Positions 1-6,787 of a stretch of DNA of 17,270 bases are shown here, one piece after another (position 1 is the stretch's first letter; every line of letters starts with the position of its first letter). This stretch comes from JBGPJM01 sp041485385 (GTDB taxonomy: Bacteria; Planctomycetota; Phycisphaerae; Phycisphaerales; UBA1924): positions 1 to 17,270 of the forward strand of contig JBGPJM010000092.1 in assembly GCA_041485385.1 (NCBI GenBank), written 5' to 3'. Under the pieces are notes generated by a model, which had not been told where the DNA came from, did no database searches, and saw only the letters and a program-made list of their open reading frames with translations. The position numbers and the translations under genes were made by a program.

Positions 1-151
1 CCGCGATCAGCCCCCCCGCGACCCCGACCCCACTGACCGCCGTCACCTTCTCCCCTACGAGTTCCCCTCGCCGCTATCCGCAATGTTACTCCGCCATGAC
101 TTTGTCAAGGACGATCTCCCCGCCCTGGTTCACCACCACCATCGCATCCGG
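1..151 (-). pseudogene. PAS-domain fragment, interrupted by stops, cut by window edge
   Basis: Read on the minus strand from 151 downward, one frame gives PDAMVVVNQGGEIV, then a short stretch, then AE, a stop (TAA, plus 86-88), HCG, a stop (TAG, plus 74-76) and RRGELVGEKV. Spacing matches the start of a typical PAS domain, where PDAMVVVN is followed about twenty residues later by a GYRREELLG-like segment. The second stop sits exactly where the conserved Tyr of GYRR is expected. A third in-frame stop (plus 152-154) lies just upstream of PDAMVVV. This looks like a sensor-protein remnant or an error-rich contig end. No intact gene can be called. PAS identity is by motif recognition only. Confidence 0.5.
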
Positions 152-228
152 TTACGCAACAGCGTCGGCGCGGTACATAGGCTTTCTCAGGGTGTATATC
201 TCGGGGGCCTCCTTATGCTAGAAGATGT

Positions 229-310
229 GGCGGGGGGCGGCGGGGGGGGGGGGGGGTGGGGGGGGGGTCGGGGCGGGGGGGGGGGGGGGGGGGGGTTTGG
301 GGGGGGGGGG
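229..310. repeat. Near-homopolymeric G tract (72 of 82 bases G)
   Basis: Counting by eye gives only ten non-G bases in 82, with unbroken runs of 15 G (242-256) and 21 G (275-295). The tract lies exactly between the PAS remnant and the first recognisable kinase residues. It could form G-quadruplexes if real. Runs like this are also a known artefact of two-colour sequencing chemistry, where no signal is called G, and they can create false joins in an assembly. Confidence 0.9.
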
Positions 311-1338
311 CGGCGGTGGGGACGCGGATCGGGCGGTACACGATCACGGGCGTAATCGCCGAGGGGGGGATGGGGACGGTGTACGAGGCGAGGCAGGAGG
401 AGCCGGCGCGGACGGTGGCGCTGAAGGTGATCCGGGCGGGGATGATCTCGGGGGCGGCGCTGAAGCGGTTCGAGCACGAGTCGCGGGTGCTGGCGGTGCT
501 GAGCCACCCGGGGATCGCGCAGGTGTACGAGGCGGGGCGGGACGGCGCGGGGCTGCCGTACTTTGCGATGGAGTACATCCCGGGGGCGCGGAACCTGGTG
601 GAGTACGCGGAGGAGGAGGGCCTGGGAACGGGGGCGCGGCTGGGGCTGCTGGCGCAGGTGTGCGACGCGGTGCACCACGGGCACCAGAAGGGCGTGATCC
701 ACCGGGACCTCAAGCCGGCGAATATCCTGGTCGACACGCGCTCGGGGGCGGCACAGCCGAAGGTGATCGACTTCGGGGTGGCGCGGGCGACGGATTCGGA
801 CATGACGGTCGCGACGCTGGATACGCGGGTGGGGGAGATCATCGGCACGCTGCGGTACATGAGCCCGGAGCAGTGCGAGGGGGACCCGCGGGCGGTGGAT
901 ACGCGGAGCGACGTGTTCGCGCTGGGGACGATCGCGTACGAGCTGCTGACGGGGCGGATGCCGTACGACCTGACGGGGGTATCGCTGACGGGCGTGGCCC
1001 GGATCATCCGGGAGATGCCGCCGGCGCCGCCATCGTCGGTGAACCCGGCTCTGCGCGGCGACGCGGAGACGCTGGTGCTCAAGGCGCTGGAGAAGGAGCC
1101 GGCGCGCCGGTACCAGTCGGCGGCGGAGATGGGGGCGGACATCCGTCGGTTGCTGGCGCACCAGCCGCTGATGGCGCGGCCGCCGAGCGCGGTGTACCTG
1201 GCGAGGAAGTTCGTGCGGCGGCACCGCGTGGCGACGGGGGCGGCGGCGGCGTTCGTGGCGGCGCTGGTGCTGGGGGCGTTGGGGCTGGCGTGGCAGGGGC
1301 AGCGGGTGGCGGCGCAGCGCGACCGGGCGGTGGCGTAG
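256..1338 (+). CDS. Ser/Thr protein kinase, membrane-anchored, N-terminus uncertain
   Basis: This is a eukaryotic-like (Hanks-type) Ser/Thr kinase, expected to phosphorylate proteins on the cytoplasmic side of the membrane. Counting from the GTG at 256, the Gly loop is EGGMGTVY, the ATP-binding Lys is about residue 57 (ALKVIR), the catalytic loop HRDLKPAN spans 149-156, DFG spans 172-174, and SPEQ replaces APE. One hydrophobic segment lies near residues 324-347, followed by a charged segment. The frame then ends at TAG 1336-1338, but continues in the same frame into a TPR array, so this is probably the front part of one kinase-TPR protein. The GTG start lies inside a poly-G tract and is not believable. 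The true start is unknown, and the first safe residue is near base 320. Kinase identity is strong; whether the gene is intact is not. Confidence 0.85.
   Translation: MGGGSGRGGGGGGVWGGGAAVGTRIGRYTITGVIAEGGMGTVYEARQEEPARTVALKVIRAGMISGAALKRFEHESRVLAVLSHPGIAQVYEAGRDGAGLPYFAMEYIPGARNLVEYAEEEGLGTGARLGLLAQVCDAVHHGHQKGVIHRDLKPANILVDTRSGAAQPKVIDFGVARATDSDMTVATLDTRVGEIIGTLRYMSPEQCEGDPRAVDTRSDVFALGTIAYELLTGRMPYDLTGVSLTGVARIIREMPPAPPSSVNPALRGDAETLVLKALEKEPARRYQSAAEMGADIRRLLAHQPLMARPPSAVYLARKFVRRHRVATGAAAAFVAALVLGALGLAWQGQRVAAQRDRAVA
1336..1338 (+). other. In-frame amber codon splitting the kinase from its TPR region
   Basis: The reading before the TAG ends RDRAVA and the reading after it begins RRKAEAIKRF, in the same frame. 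In planctomycete kinases of this type this coiled linker normally runs on without a break (typically AERRKAEA-like), so a single G-to-T change of a GAG Glu codon would explain it. It may be a real nonsense mutation, a sequencing error, or a readthrough site. Confidence 0.85.
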
Positions 1339-1419
1339 CGGAGGAAGGCGGAGGCGATCAAGCGGTTTATCCAATCTGCGCTGCGCTCGAGCGATCCCAA
1401 CCTGGGCGGGAAACAGGAC

Positions 1420-2970
1420 GTGCTGGTGGCCGACGCGATGATGCAGGCGGTGAAGCAACTGGACGAGGGGGAGTTCAAGGACGAGCCGGAGATCGACGCG
1501 GACCTTCGGCTGACGATCGCGCAGATCCTGGTCAGCAACGGGCGGGCCGAGGACGCGCTGCCGCTGGCCGAGCGCGGGCTGGGGGTGCTGGAGCGGCTCC
1601 ATCCGGGCGGTGACGCTGAGGTGGCGGCTGGGTTGACGAACGTAGCGTACTGCCTCGAAACGCTCGGGCGACCGGCCGACGCGCTGCCCAAGTATGCCGC
1701 CGCGCTAGAGGCGCACCGACATCTTTTCAAGGGCGACCACGCGGACGTGGCGGCGGACCTGGGGTGCCTGGCGAACTGTCTGGACACATTGGGGCGGGCC
1801 GCGGAGGCGCTGCCGAACCACGTGGCGGCTCTGGAGATGTTGCAGCGGTTGCACACGGGTGACCACGCGGACGTGGCGATGGGGATGGACGGGGTGGCCA
1901 ACTGCCTGCAGGTGCTCGGGCGGTCGGTCGAGGCGCTCCCCAGGTACGAGGGCGCGCTGGAGATGTGGCGGCGGCTGTACACCGGGGATCATCCTCATGT
2001 GGCGCGGGGCCTGTACGACGCGGCGTGCTGCCTGGACTCGCTGGGGCGCTCCGCGGAGGCGTTGCCGGAGTTCGAGGCGGCGCTGGAGATGGACCAGCGG
2101 CTGTTCAAGGGCGACCACCCGGAGGTGGCGCGGGGGATGAGCGGGGTGGCGTATTGCCTTGATTCGCTCGGGCGCTCGGCGGAGGCGCTGCCGATGCACG
2201 AGGGGGCCCTGGAGATGATGCAGCGGCTGTTCAAGGGGGACCATCCGGAGGTGGCGCGCGGGCTGACCGGGGTGGGGAGCTGCCTGGGATCACTCGGACG
2301 ACCGGCGGAGGCGCTGCCCGAGTTCCAGGCGGCGCTAGAGATGAACCGGCGCCTGTTCAGGGGCGACCACCCGCGTGTAGCGAGCGGCCTGCACGACGTG
2401 GCGTCGTGCCTGGATTCCCTGGGCCGCTCGGCGGAGGCGTTGACGGAGTACGAGGGCTCGCTGAAGATGGAACGGCGCCTGTTCACGGGTGACCACCCGG
2501 ACGTGGCGTTGACGCTGAATGATGTGGCGTTCTGTCTGCATTCGTTGGGGCGCTCCGCGGAGGCGCTGCCGGACTTCGAGGCCGCGCTGGAGATGAACCG
2601 GCGGCTGTATCGGACGGACCACCCGATCGTGGCGACGGGCCTGAACAACGTGGCGATGTGCCTGCACGCGGTGGGTCGCTCCGTGGAGGCGCTGCCGATG
2701 CTGCTGGACGCGATCGAGATGGAGAGGCGGCTGTCCAAGGGGGATGACCGGGCGATCGCCAACTCCATGGCGAACCTTGCCCGTTGTCTGGCCAAGCTCG
2801 ACCGGCTTCCCGAGGCGCTTGGGTATGCGCTGCAGGCGGGGGAGATGGCCGCCCGCATTCTGCCGGAGGGGGACCCGACGCGCGCGAAGTGCGAGGGGGT
2901 GCTGGCGGAAACTCAGAAGAGGTTGGGTGAGGGTGGCGCCGTGCCGGGCGCGGCGGCTGGCGGCGGCTAG
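1420..2970 (+). CDS. TPR-repeat protein, C-terminal half of the split kinase
   Basis: The frame is open from 1339, directly after the amber codon; the first usable start is the GTG at 1420, which has no convincing Shine-Dalgarno sequence. Residues encoded at 1339-1600 (IKRFIQSALRSSDPNLGG and following) match the linker normally found between the membrane segment and the TPRs in planctomycete Ser/Thr kinases. After this come ten tandem 42-residue units of the kinesin-light-chain TPR type, with a recurrent core like CLDSLGRSAEALPEFEAALE and a turn like KGDHPEVA. TPR arrays bind proteins, so this part would choose partners or substrates of the kinase. If the TAG is real and not bypassed, the array may be made separately or not at all. 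The downstream phosphatase starts about 100 bases later on the same strand. Confidence 0.75.
   Translation: MLVADAMMQAVKQLDEGEFKDEPEIDADLRLTIAQILVSNGRAEDALPLAERGLGVLERLHPGGDAEVAAGLTNVAYCLETLGRPADALPKYAAALEAHRHLFKGDHADVAADLGCLANCLDTLGRAAEALPNHVAALEMLQRLHTGDHADVAMGMDGVANCLQVLGRSVEALPRYEGALEMWRRLYTGDHPHVARGLYDAACCLDSLGRSAEALPEFEAALEMDQRLFKGDHPEVARGMSGVAYCLDSLGRSAEALPMHEGALEMMQRLFKGDHPEVARGLTGVGSCLGSLGRPAEALPEFQAALEMNRRLFRGDHPRVASGLHDVASCLDSLGRSAEALTEYEGSLKMERRLFTGDHPDVALTLNDVAFCLHSLGRSAEALPDFEAALEMNRRLYRTDHPIVATGLNNVAMCLHAVGRSVEALPMLLDAIEMERRLSKGDDRAIANSMANLARCLAKLDRLPEALGYALQAGEMAARILPEGDPTRAKCEGVLAETQKRLGEGGAVPGAAAGGG
1606..2865 (+). repeat. Ten in-frame 126-bp tandem repeats (42-residue TPR units)
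   Basis: The codons for the GDH-like turn recur at exactly 126-base steps at 1732, 1858, 1984, 2110, 2236, 2362, 2488, 2614 and 2740, with a more divergent first copy at 1606. No copy shows an insertion or deletion. Central copies are more alike than the outer ones, as expected for a repeat that expands by unequal exchange. Confidence 0.85.
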
Positions 2971-3069
2971 GTGCACTCGGGCGCGCGTGGCGCACGCTGG
3001 GCGAGTCGAGACGCCATACCGACTCACCGTCAGGATGCCCGTGCCACTTCCTCCATACCGTTGTCGGCC

Positions 3070-4788
3070 ATGTCCCCGCCCCCCACGATGCCCAGCGACA
3101 TCACCCTGCGGGTCCTCTCGGGCCCTTACGGCGACACGTTCTTCGTGCACGCCGACGGGCCGGCGATGATCGGGCGGGCGGTGGGGAGCGAGGTGTGCCT
3201 GCTGCACGAGGGCGTCTCGCGCCGGCATGCCTCGTTCGTACGGCGCGACGGCACCTGGTACGTGATGGACCAGGGGAGCACGCACGGCTCGTTCCTGAAC
3301 GGCGTCAAGCTCGGGCCCAACGCGCCGACGGCCATTGCCGGCGGCGACCTGCTGCGCATCGGCCCGTGGACGTTCCGGGTGCTGATCGGGCGGAGCGGCG
3401 CCACGACGGCGGCGACGGTTGACGACCCCGGCGCGCTGATCCAGCCGGTGGAGATCGAGGGGCCGGTGGGCCTGGCTGCCGATGGGCACGGGGCCTCCGG
3501 GGGCGCTGGACCGAGGGGGATGACCGTCGGCTCGGTCTCGGCGCCCGGGGCCGGGCGGCGGCTGCGCCTGCTTACCGAGTGCATCATGCGCCTGGGCCAG
3601 GCCGACGGCGAGGAGTCGCTGGCGCGGATGACGCTGGAGTCGGTGATGCACGGGAGCGGGTACACGCGGGGCGCGGTGCTGCGCCCCATCGACGACGGGC
3701 GCGAGGTGACCGTGCTGGCCTCGATGCGGGCCGACGACGGCACGCGCGCGGGCAACTCGCCGGCCGACTTCCCCCTCAGCCGCTCGCTGATCCAGGCCGC
3801 GGCGAAGGGGCAGACCGTGATGCTCTCCCGCTCGTCCAGCCGCGTGACCAGCGAGAGCATCGTGGACCTTGGGATCCACTCGGCGATCTGCGCCCCGGTG
3901 TTCCTGGGGGAGGCGGTGGCGGCGTTCCTGTATCTGGATGCGCGCGGGCAGGAGAGTTCGGTGCAGGCCGACGCCGCGAGCTTCTGCGAGGCCGTCGCCA
4001 GCGCCTACGGGCTGGCGGTGGCGAACCTGAAGCGGGCGGAGCTGGACCGGCGGCAGAGGTCGCTGACGGCGGAGCTCTCGGCCGCGCACGATGCGCAGCA
4101 GTTTATTTTGCCGCCCGCCGAGGGGGACCACGGCTTTCTGTCGTACGCGATGCACATGAGGCCGGGTGTGTTCGTGGCGGGGGACCTGTTCGACGTCGTG
4201 CCGCTGCAGGACGGGCGGGTGGCGATCTGCCTGGGGGACGTGGCGGGGCACGGGGCGGGCTCGGCGATGCTCATGGCGACGGTGCAGGCGCACCTGCACG
4301 CCAACATCCGGCACACGGGCGACCCCGCCAGCGCCGTGCAGGGGGTGAACCAGTACCTGTGCGAGCGGAACCTCACCGGGCGGTTCGTGTCGCTATGGCT
4401 GGGGGTCTTCTCGCCCGACGGGCTGGTGCAGTTCGTGGATTGCGGGCACGGGTACTGGATCCACAAGCCCGCGGCAGCGGCGGCGCGCTCGTACGTGCCG
4501 CAGGGGGGGATCCCGCTGGGGATCGAGGCCGACGAGGTGTATTCGGCGATGTCGCTGAATCTGGGGAAGGGGGACCGGATCGTGGTGTACAGCGACGGGC
4601 TGCTGGAGCAGCGGAACCCGGCGCGCGAGCAGTTCGGCCTGGCGCGGCTGGACGAGGCGGTGAACCAGAGCGCCTCGGCGGGCGAGGACGTGCGCCGGAT
4701 CTTCGACGCGGTGCTGCGCTTCGCGGCGAGGAGCTCGCTGGACGATGACGCGACGGCGGCGTCGATCGAGTACCGGGGCGTGGGTTGA
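3070..4788 (+). CDS. FHA-GAF-PP2C (SpoIIE/RsbU-type) protein phosphatase
   Basis: Predicted cytoplasmic Ser/Thr phosphatase of the PPM/SpoIIE type, 572 residues from the ATG at 3070; the ATG at 3088 is also possible, and neither has a clear Shine-Dalgarno sequence. An FHA domain (about 12-108) keeps the phosphothreonine-binding residues G35-R36, S50, H53 and N77-G78. A GAF-like sensor domain follows (about 165-318), then a short helical linker. The phosphatase domain (about 335-569) keeps the metal-binding acids in GDLFD (371-375), GDVAGHG (389-395), YSDG (507-510) and DDDAT (558-562). It lies about 100 bases after the kinase-TPR frame on the same strand. By inference the FHA domain may dock on sites made by that kinase and the phosphatase may reverse them; an RsbU-like role acting on an anti-sigma antagonist is the main alternative. 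Confidence 0.9.
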   Translation: MSPPPTMPSDITLRVLSGPYGDTFFVHADGPAMIGRAVGSEVCLLHEGVSRRHASFVRRDGTWYVMDQGSTHGSFLNGVKLGPNAPTAIAGGDLLRIGPWTFRVLIGRSGATTAATVDDPGALIQPVEIEGPVGLAADGHGASGGAGPRGMTVGSVSAPGAGRRLRLLTECIMRLGQADGEESLARMTLESVMHGSGYTRGAVLRPIDDGREVTVLASMRADDGTRAGNSPADFPLSRSLIQAAAKGQTVMLSRSSSRVTSESIVDLGIHSAICAPVFLGEAVAAFLYLDARGQESSVQADAASFCEAVASAYGLAVANLKRAELDRRQRSLTAELSAAHDAQQFILPPAEGDHGFLSYAMHMRPGVFVAGDLFDVVPLQDGRVAICLGDVAGHGAGSAMLMATVQAHLHANIRHTGDPASAVQGVNQYLCERNLTGRFVSLWLGVFSPDGLVQFVDCGHGYWIHKPAAAAARSYVPQGGIPLGIEADEVYSAMSLNLGKGDRIVVYSDGLLEQRNPAREQFGLARLDEAVNQSASAGEDVRRIFDAVLRFAARSSLDDDATAASIEYRGVG

Positions 4789-4825
4789 TGGGGGGGGAGG
4801 GGGATGCGCGTGAAACTAAGGGCCT

Positions 4826-4845
4826 GCGGCGGGGAGGGTCGCCGC
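4826..4845. terminator. Weak hairpin between two convergent genes
   Basis: A perfect 6-bp stem (4826-4831 with 4840-4845) with an 8-base loop lies in the 67-base gap between the phosphatase and the oppositely oriented response regulator. There is no T tract on either side, so terminator function is only suggested by position. Confidence 0.25.
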
Positions 4846-4855
4846 CGGACCGGGC

Positions 4856-6787
4856 CTACGCCGCGGCCTTCGGCCAGCGCAGGCCGTTGGTAAGCATCTG
4901 GCCGACCTGCTCGGCGCTGAGGGAGCGGGAGACGTGGTAGCCCTGGATGTAGTCGCACCCGAGGGCGATGAGCTGGGCGAGCTGGTCGGCGGTCTCGACG
5001 CCCTCGGCGATGACCTCCATCTTGAGGTTCTTGGCCAGGGTGAGGACGGCGTAGACGAGGGCGGCGAACTGCGGCTTGCCGGTCATGTTCATGATGAAGG
5101 AGCGGTCGATCTTGAGGACGTCGATGGGGAACTGGTGGAGGCAGGAGAGGGAGGAGAGGCCGGTGCCGAAGTCGTCCATGTGGAGGCCGACGCCGAGGGT
5201 CTTGATGTTGCGGAGGATCTGGGCGACGGGGTCGAGCTTGCCCATGACCTCGCTCTCGGTGATCTCGAGGTTGACGCGTTTGCCGGGGATGCCGGTCTCC
5301 TTGAGCGCCTGCTCGATGTCGCTGAAGAGGCCGGGCTCGAGGATCTGTCGCTTGGAGAGGTTGACGCTGATGCAGAAGTCGTCGCGCCGGCAGAGCTCGG
5401 TCCAGGCGCGGAGCTGCTCGCAGGCCTCGCGGAGGACCCAGCGACCGATGGGGACGATGATGCCCATCTCCTCGGCGGCGGGGATGAACTCGGCGGGGAA
5501 GACGACGCCGCGCTCGGGGTGGTCCCAGCGGATGAGGGCCTCGAAGCCGATGATCTCGGCGGTGCTGGTGGTGACGATGGGCTCGTAGACGAGGCGGAAC
5601 TGGCTGGCGTCGACGGCCCGGCGGAGGTCGTTCTCGAGCTGGAGGCGTTTGAGGGCCTCGGAGTGCAGGCGCTCGTCGAAGGTAGCGTGGCGGGCCTTGC
5701 CCGAGGCCTTGGCGCGGTACATGGCGGTGTCGGCGTCGCGGAGGATCTCGTCGGGGCGCTCGTAGATGCGATCGGAGAGGGCGATGCCGATGCTGGCGGT
5801 CACGGTGACGTCGTGCCCGCGGAGGGCGAAGGGCGGGGTGAGCTGCTGCTGGATCCTCTCGGCGATGACGACGGCGTCGGTGGTGCGACGGAGGCCGTCC
5901 AGGAGGACGATGAACTCGTCGCCGCCGAGGCGGGCGGTGGTGTCCTCGATGCCGCTGGCGACGGTGTCGGCCGAGCGGACGGCGGCGGTGAGCCGCTGGG
6001 CGAGGGAGACCAGGAGCTCGTCGCCGATGTCGTGGCCGAGGGAGTCATTGATGAGCTTGAAGTTGTCAAGGTCGAGGAAGAGCACGGCGAAGCGGTAGTC
6101 GTCGTTGCGTTTCTGTCGCTCGATGCAGCGGCGGAGCTGGTCGGTGAGGTACTCGCGGTTGTGCAGGCCGGTGAGGGAGTCGTGCAGGGCCATGTGGCGG
6201 AGGCGGTTCTCGGCGGCGCGTCGCTCGGCGATCTCGGCGCGCAGAGAGCTGGTGCGCTCGGCGGCGATGGCCTCGAGCTGGTCCATGCGGAGGCGGGCCT
6301 GCCTGGCCAGGTTCCACTTGGTGGTGAGGCCGCAGGCCATGAGGCACACCTCGGCGTTGTCGAAGGGCTTGCGGAGGAAGAGCAGGCGGTCGGTGTGGCC
6401 GAGGCGCTCGACGAGGGCCTCGGAGGAGTAGTCGGTGTAGGCGCTGCAGATGACGACCTGGATTTCGGGGTCGTGCTTCCAGATCTGCTCGATGGTCTCG
6501 ACTCCGTCGATGCCCGGGGGCATGCGCATGTCGACGAAGGCCAGGGCGTAGGGGGTGCCGGCGTCGAAGGCGGCCTTGATGGTGTCCACGCCCTCCTGGC
6601 CCTGCATCGCCGAGTCGAGCTGGTACTCGATCTGCTTCTGGTCGGTCTCGCGCCGGCCGAAGAGGATGGACTCGGCCTCGGCGACGCCGGAGTCCTCCCT
6701 CGCGGCGCAGAGGATCTTGCGGTAATCCTTGTGGATCGACTCGTTGTCGTCGATGATCAGGATCCGGCGGTTCATGGCGTCGCTCAT
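4856..6787 (-). CDS. Response regulator with REC, GGDEF and EAL domains (c-di-GMP turnover)
   Basis: 643 residues. The receiver domain (about 7-150) has acidic D13-D14, the phosphorylated Asp candidate D86 in FVDMRMPPG, and K140 in RKPF. It carries an insertion of roughly 30 residues before D86 compared with a standard receiver. A coiled linker (about 160-195) leads to a diguanylate cyclase domain with intact GGDEF at 288-292. The usual RxxD inhibitory site is lost: the Arg position is G279. The phosphodiesterase domain has EAL at 416-418, N476, E508, D538-D539 in DDFGTG, K559, E595 and QGY at 615-617, so the visible catalytic set is complete. Both making and breaking c-di-GMP are possible. 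Its ATG overlaps the stop of the upstream sensor kinase by 4 bases, so the two are probably translationally coupled partners. Confidence 0.93.
   Translation of the reverse strand: MSDAMNRRILIIDDNESIHKDYRKILCAAREDSGVAEAESILFGRRETDQKQIEYQLDSAMQGQEGVDTIKAAFDAGTPYALAFVDMRMPPGIDGVETIEQIWKHDPEIQVVICSAYTDYSSEALVERLGHTDRLLFLRKPFDNAEVCLMACGLTTKWNLARQARLRMDQLEAIAAERTSSLRAEIAERRAAENRLRHMALHDSLTGLHNREYLTDQLRRCIERQKRNDDYRFAVLFLDLDNFKLINDSLGHDIGDELLVSLAQRLTAAVRSADTVASGIEDTTARLGGDEFIVLLDGLRRTTDAVVIAERIQQQLTPPFALRGHDVTVTASIGIALSDRIYERPDEILRDADTAMYRAKASGKARHATFDERLHSEALKRLQLENDLRRAVDASQFRLVYEPIVTTSTAEIIGFEALIRWDHPERGVVFPAEFIPAAEEMGIIVPIGRWVLREACEQLRAWTELCRRDDFCISVNLSKRQILEPGLFSDIEQALKETGIPGKRVNLEITESEVMGKLDPVAQILRNIKTLGVGLHMDDFGTGLSSLSCLHQFPIDVLKIDRSFIMNMTGKPQFAALVYAVLTLAKNLKMEVIAEGVETADQLAQLIALGCDYIQGYHVSRSLSAEQVGQMLTNGLRWPKAAA

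Noticed and set aside
83..355. Plus-strand 90-residue open frame with a Gly tail
   Set aside because: Its second half is the poly-G tract and its first half is opposite the PAS reading; no start signal is seen.
187..1982. Long minus-strand open frames opposite the kinase
   Set aside because: They are Pro/Arg/Ser-rich mirror readings of GC-rich coding DNA, and the plus frame has clear kinase motifs.
2971..3069. Upstream GTG extension of the phosphatase
   Set aside because: The extra 33 residues are not FHA-like, and the ATG at 3070 directly precedes the FHA domain.
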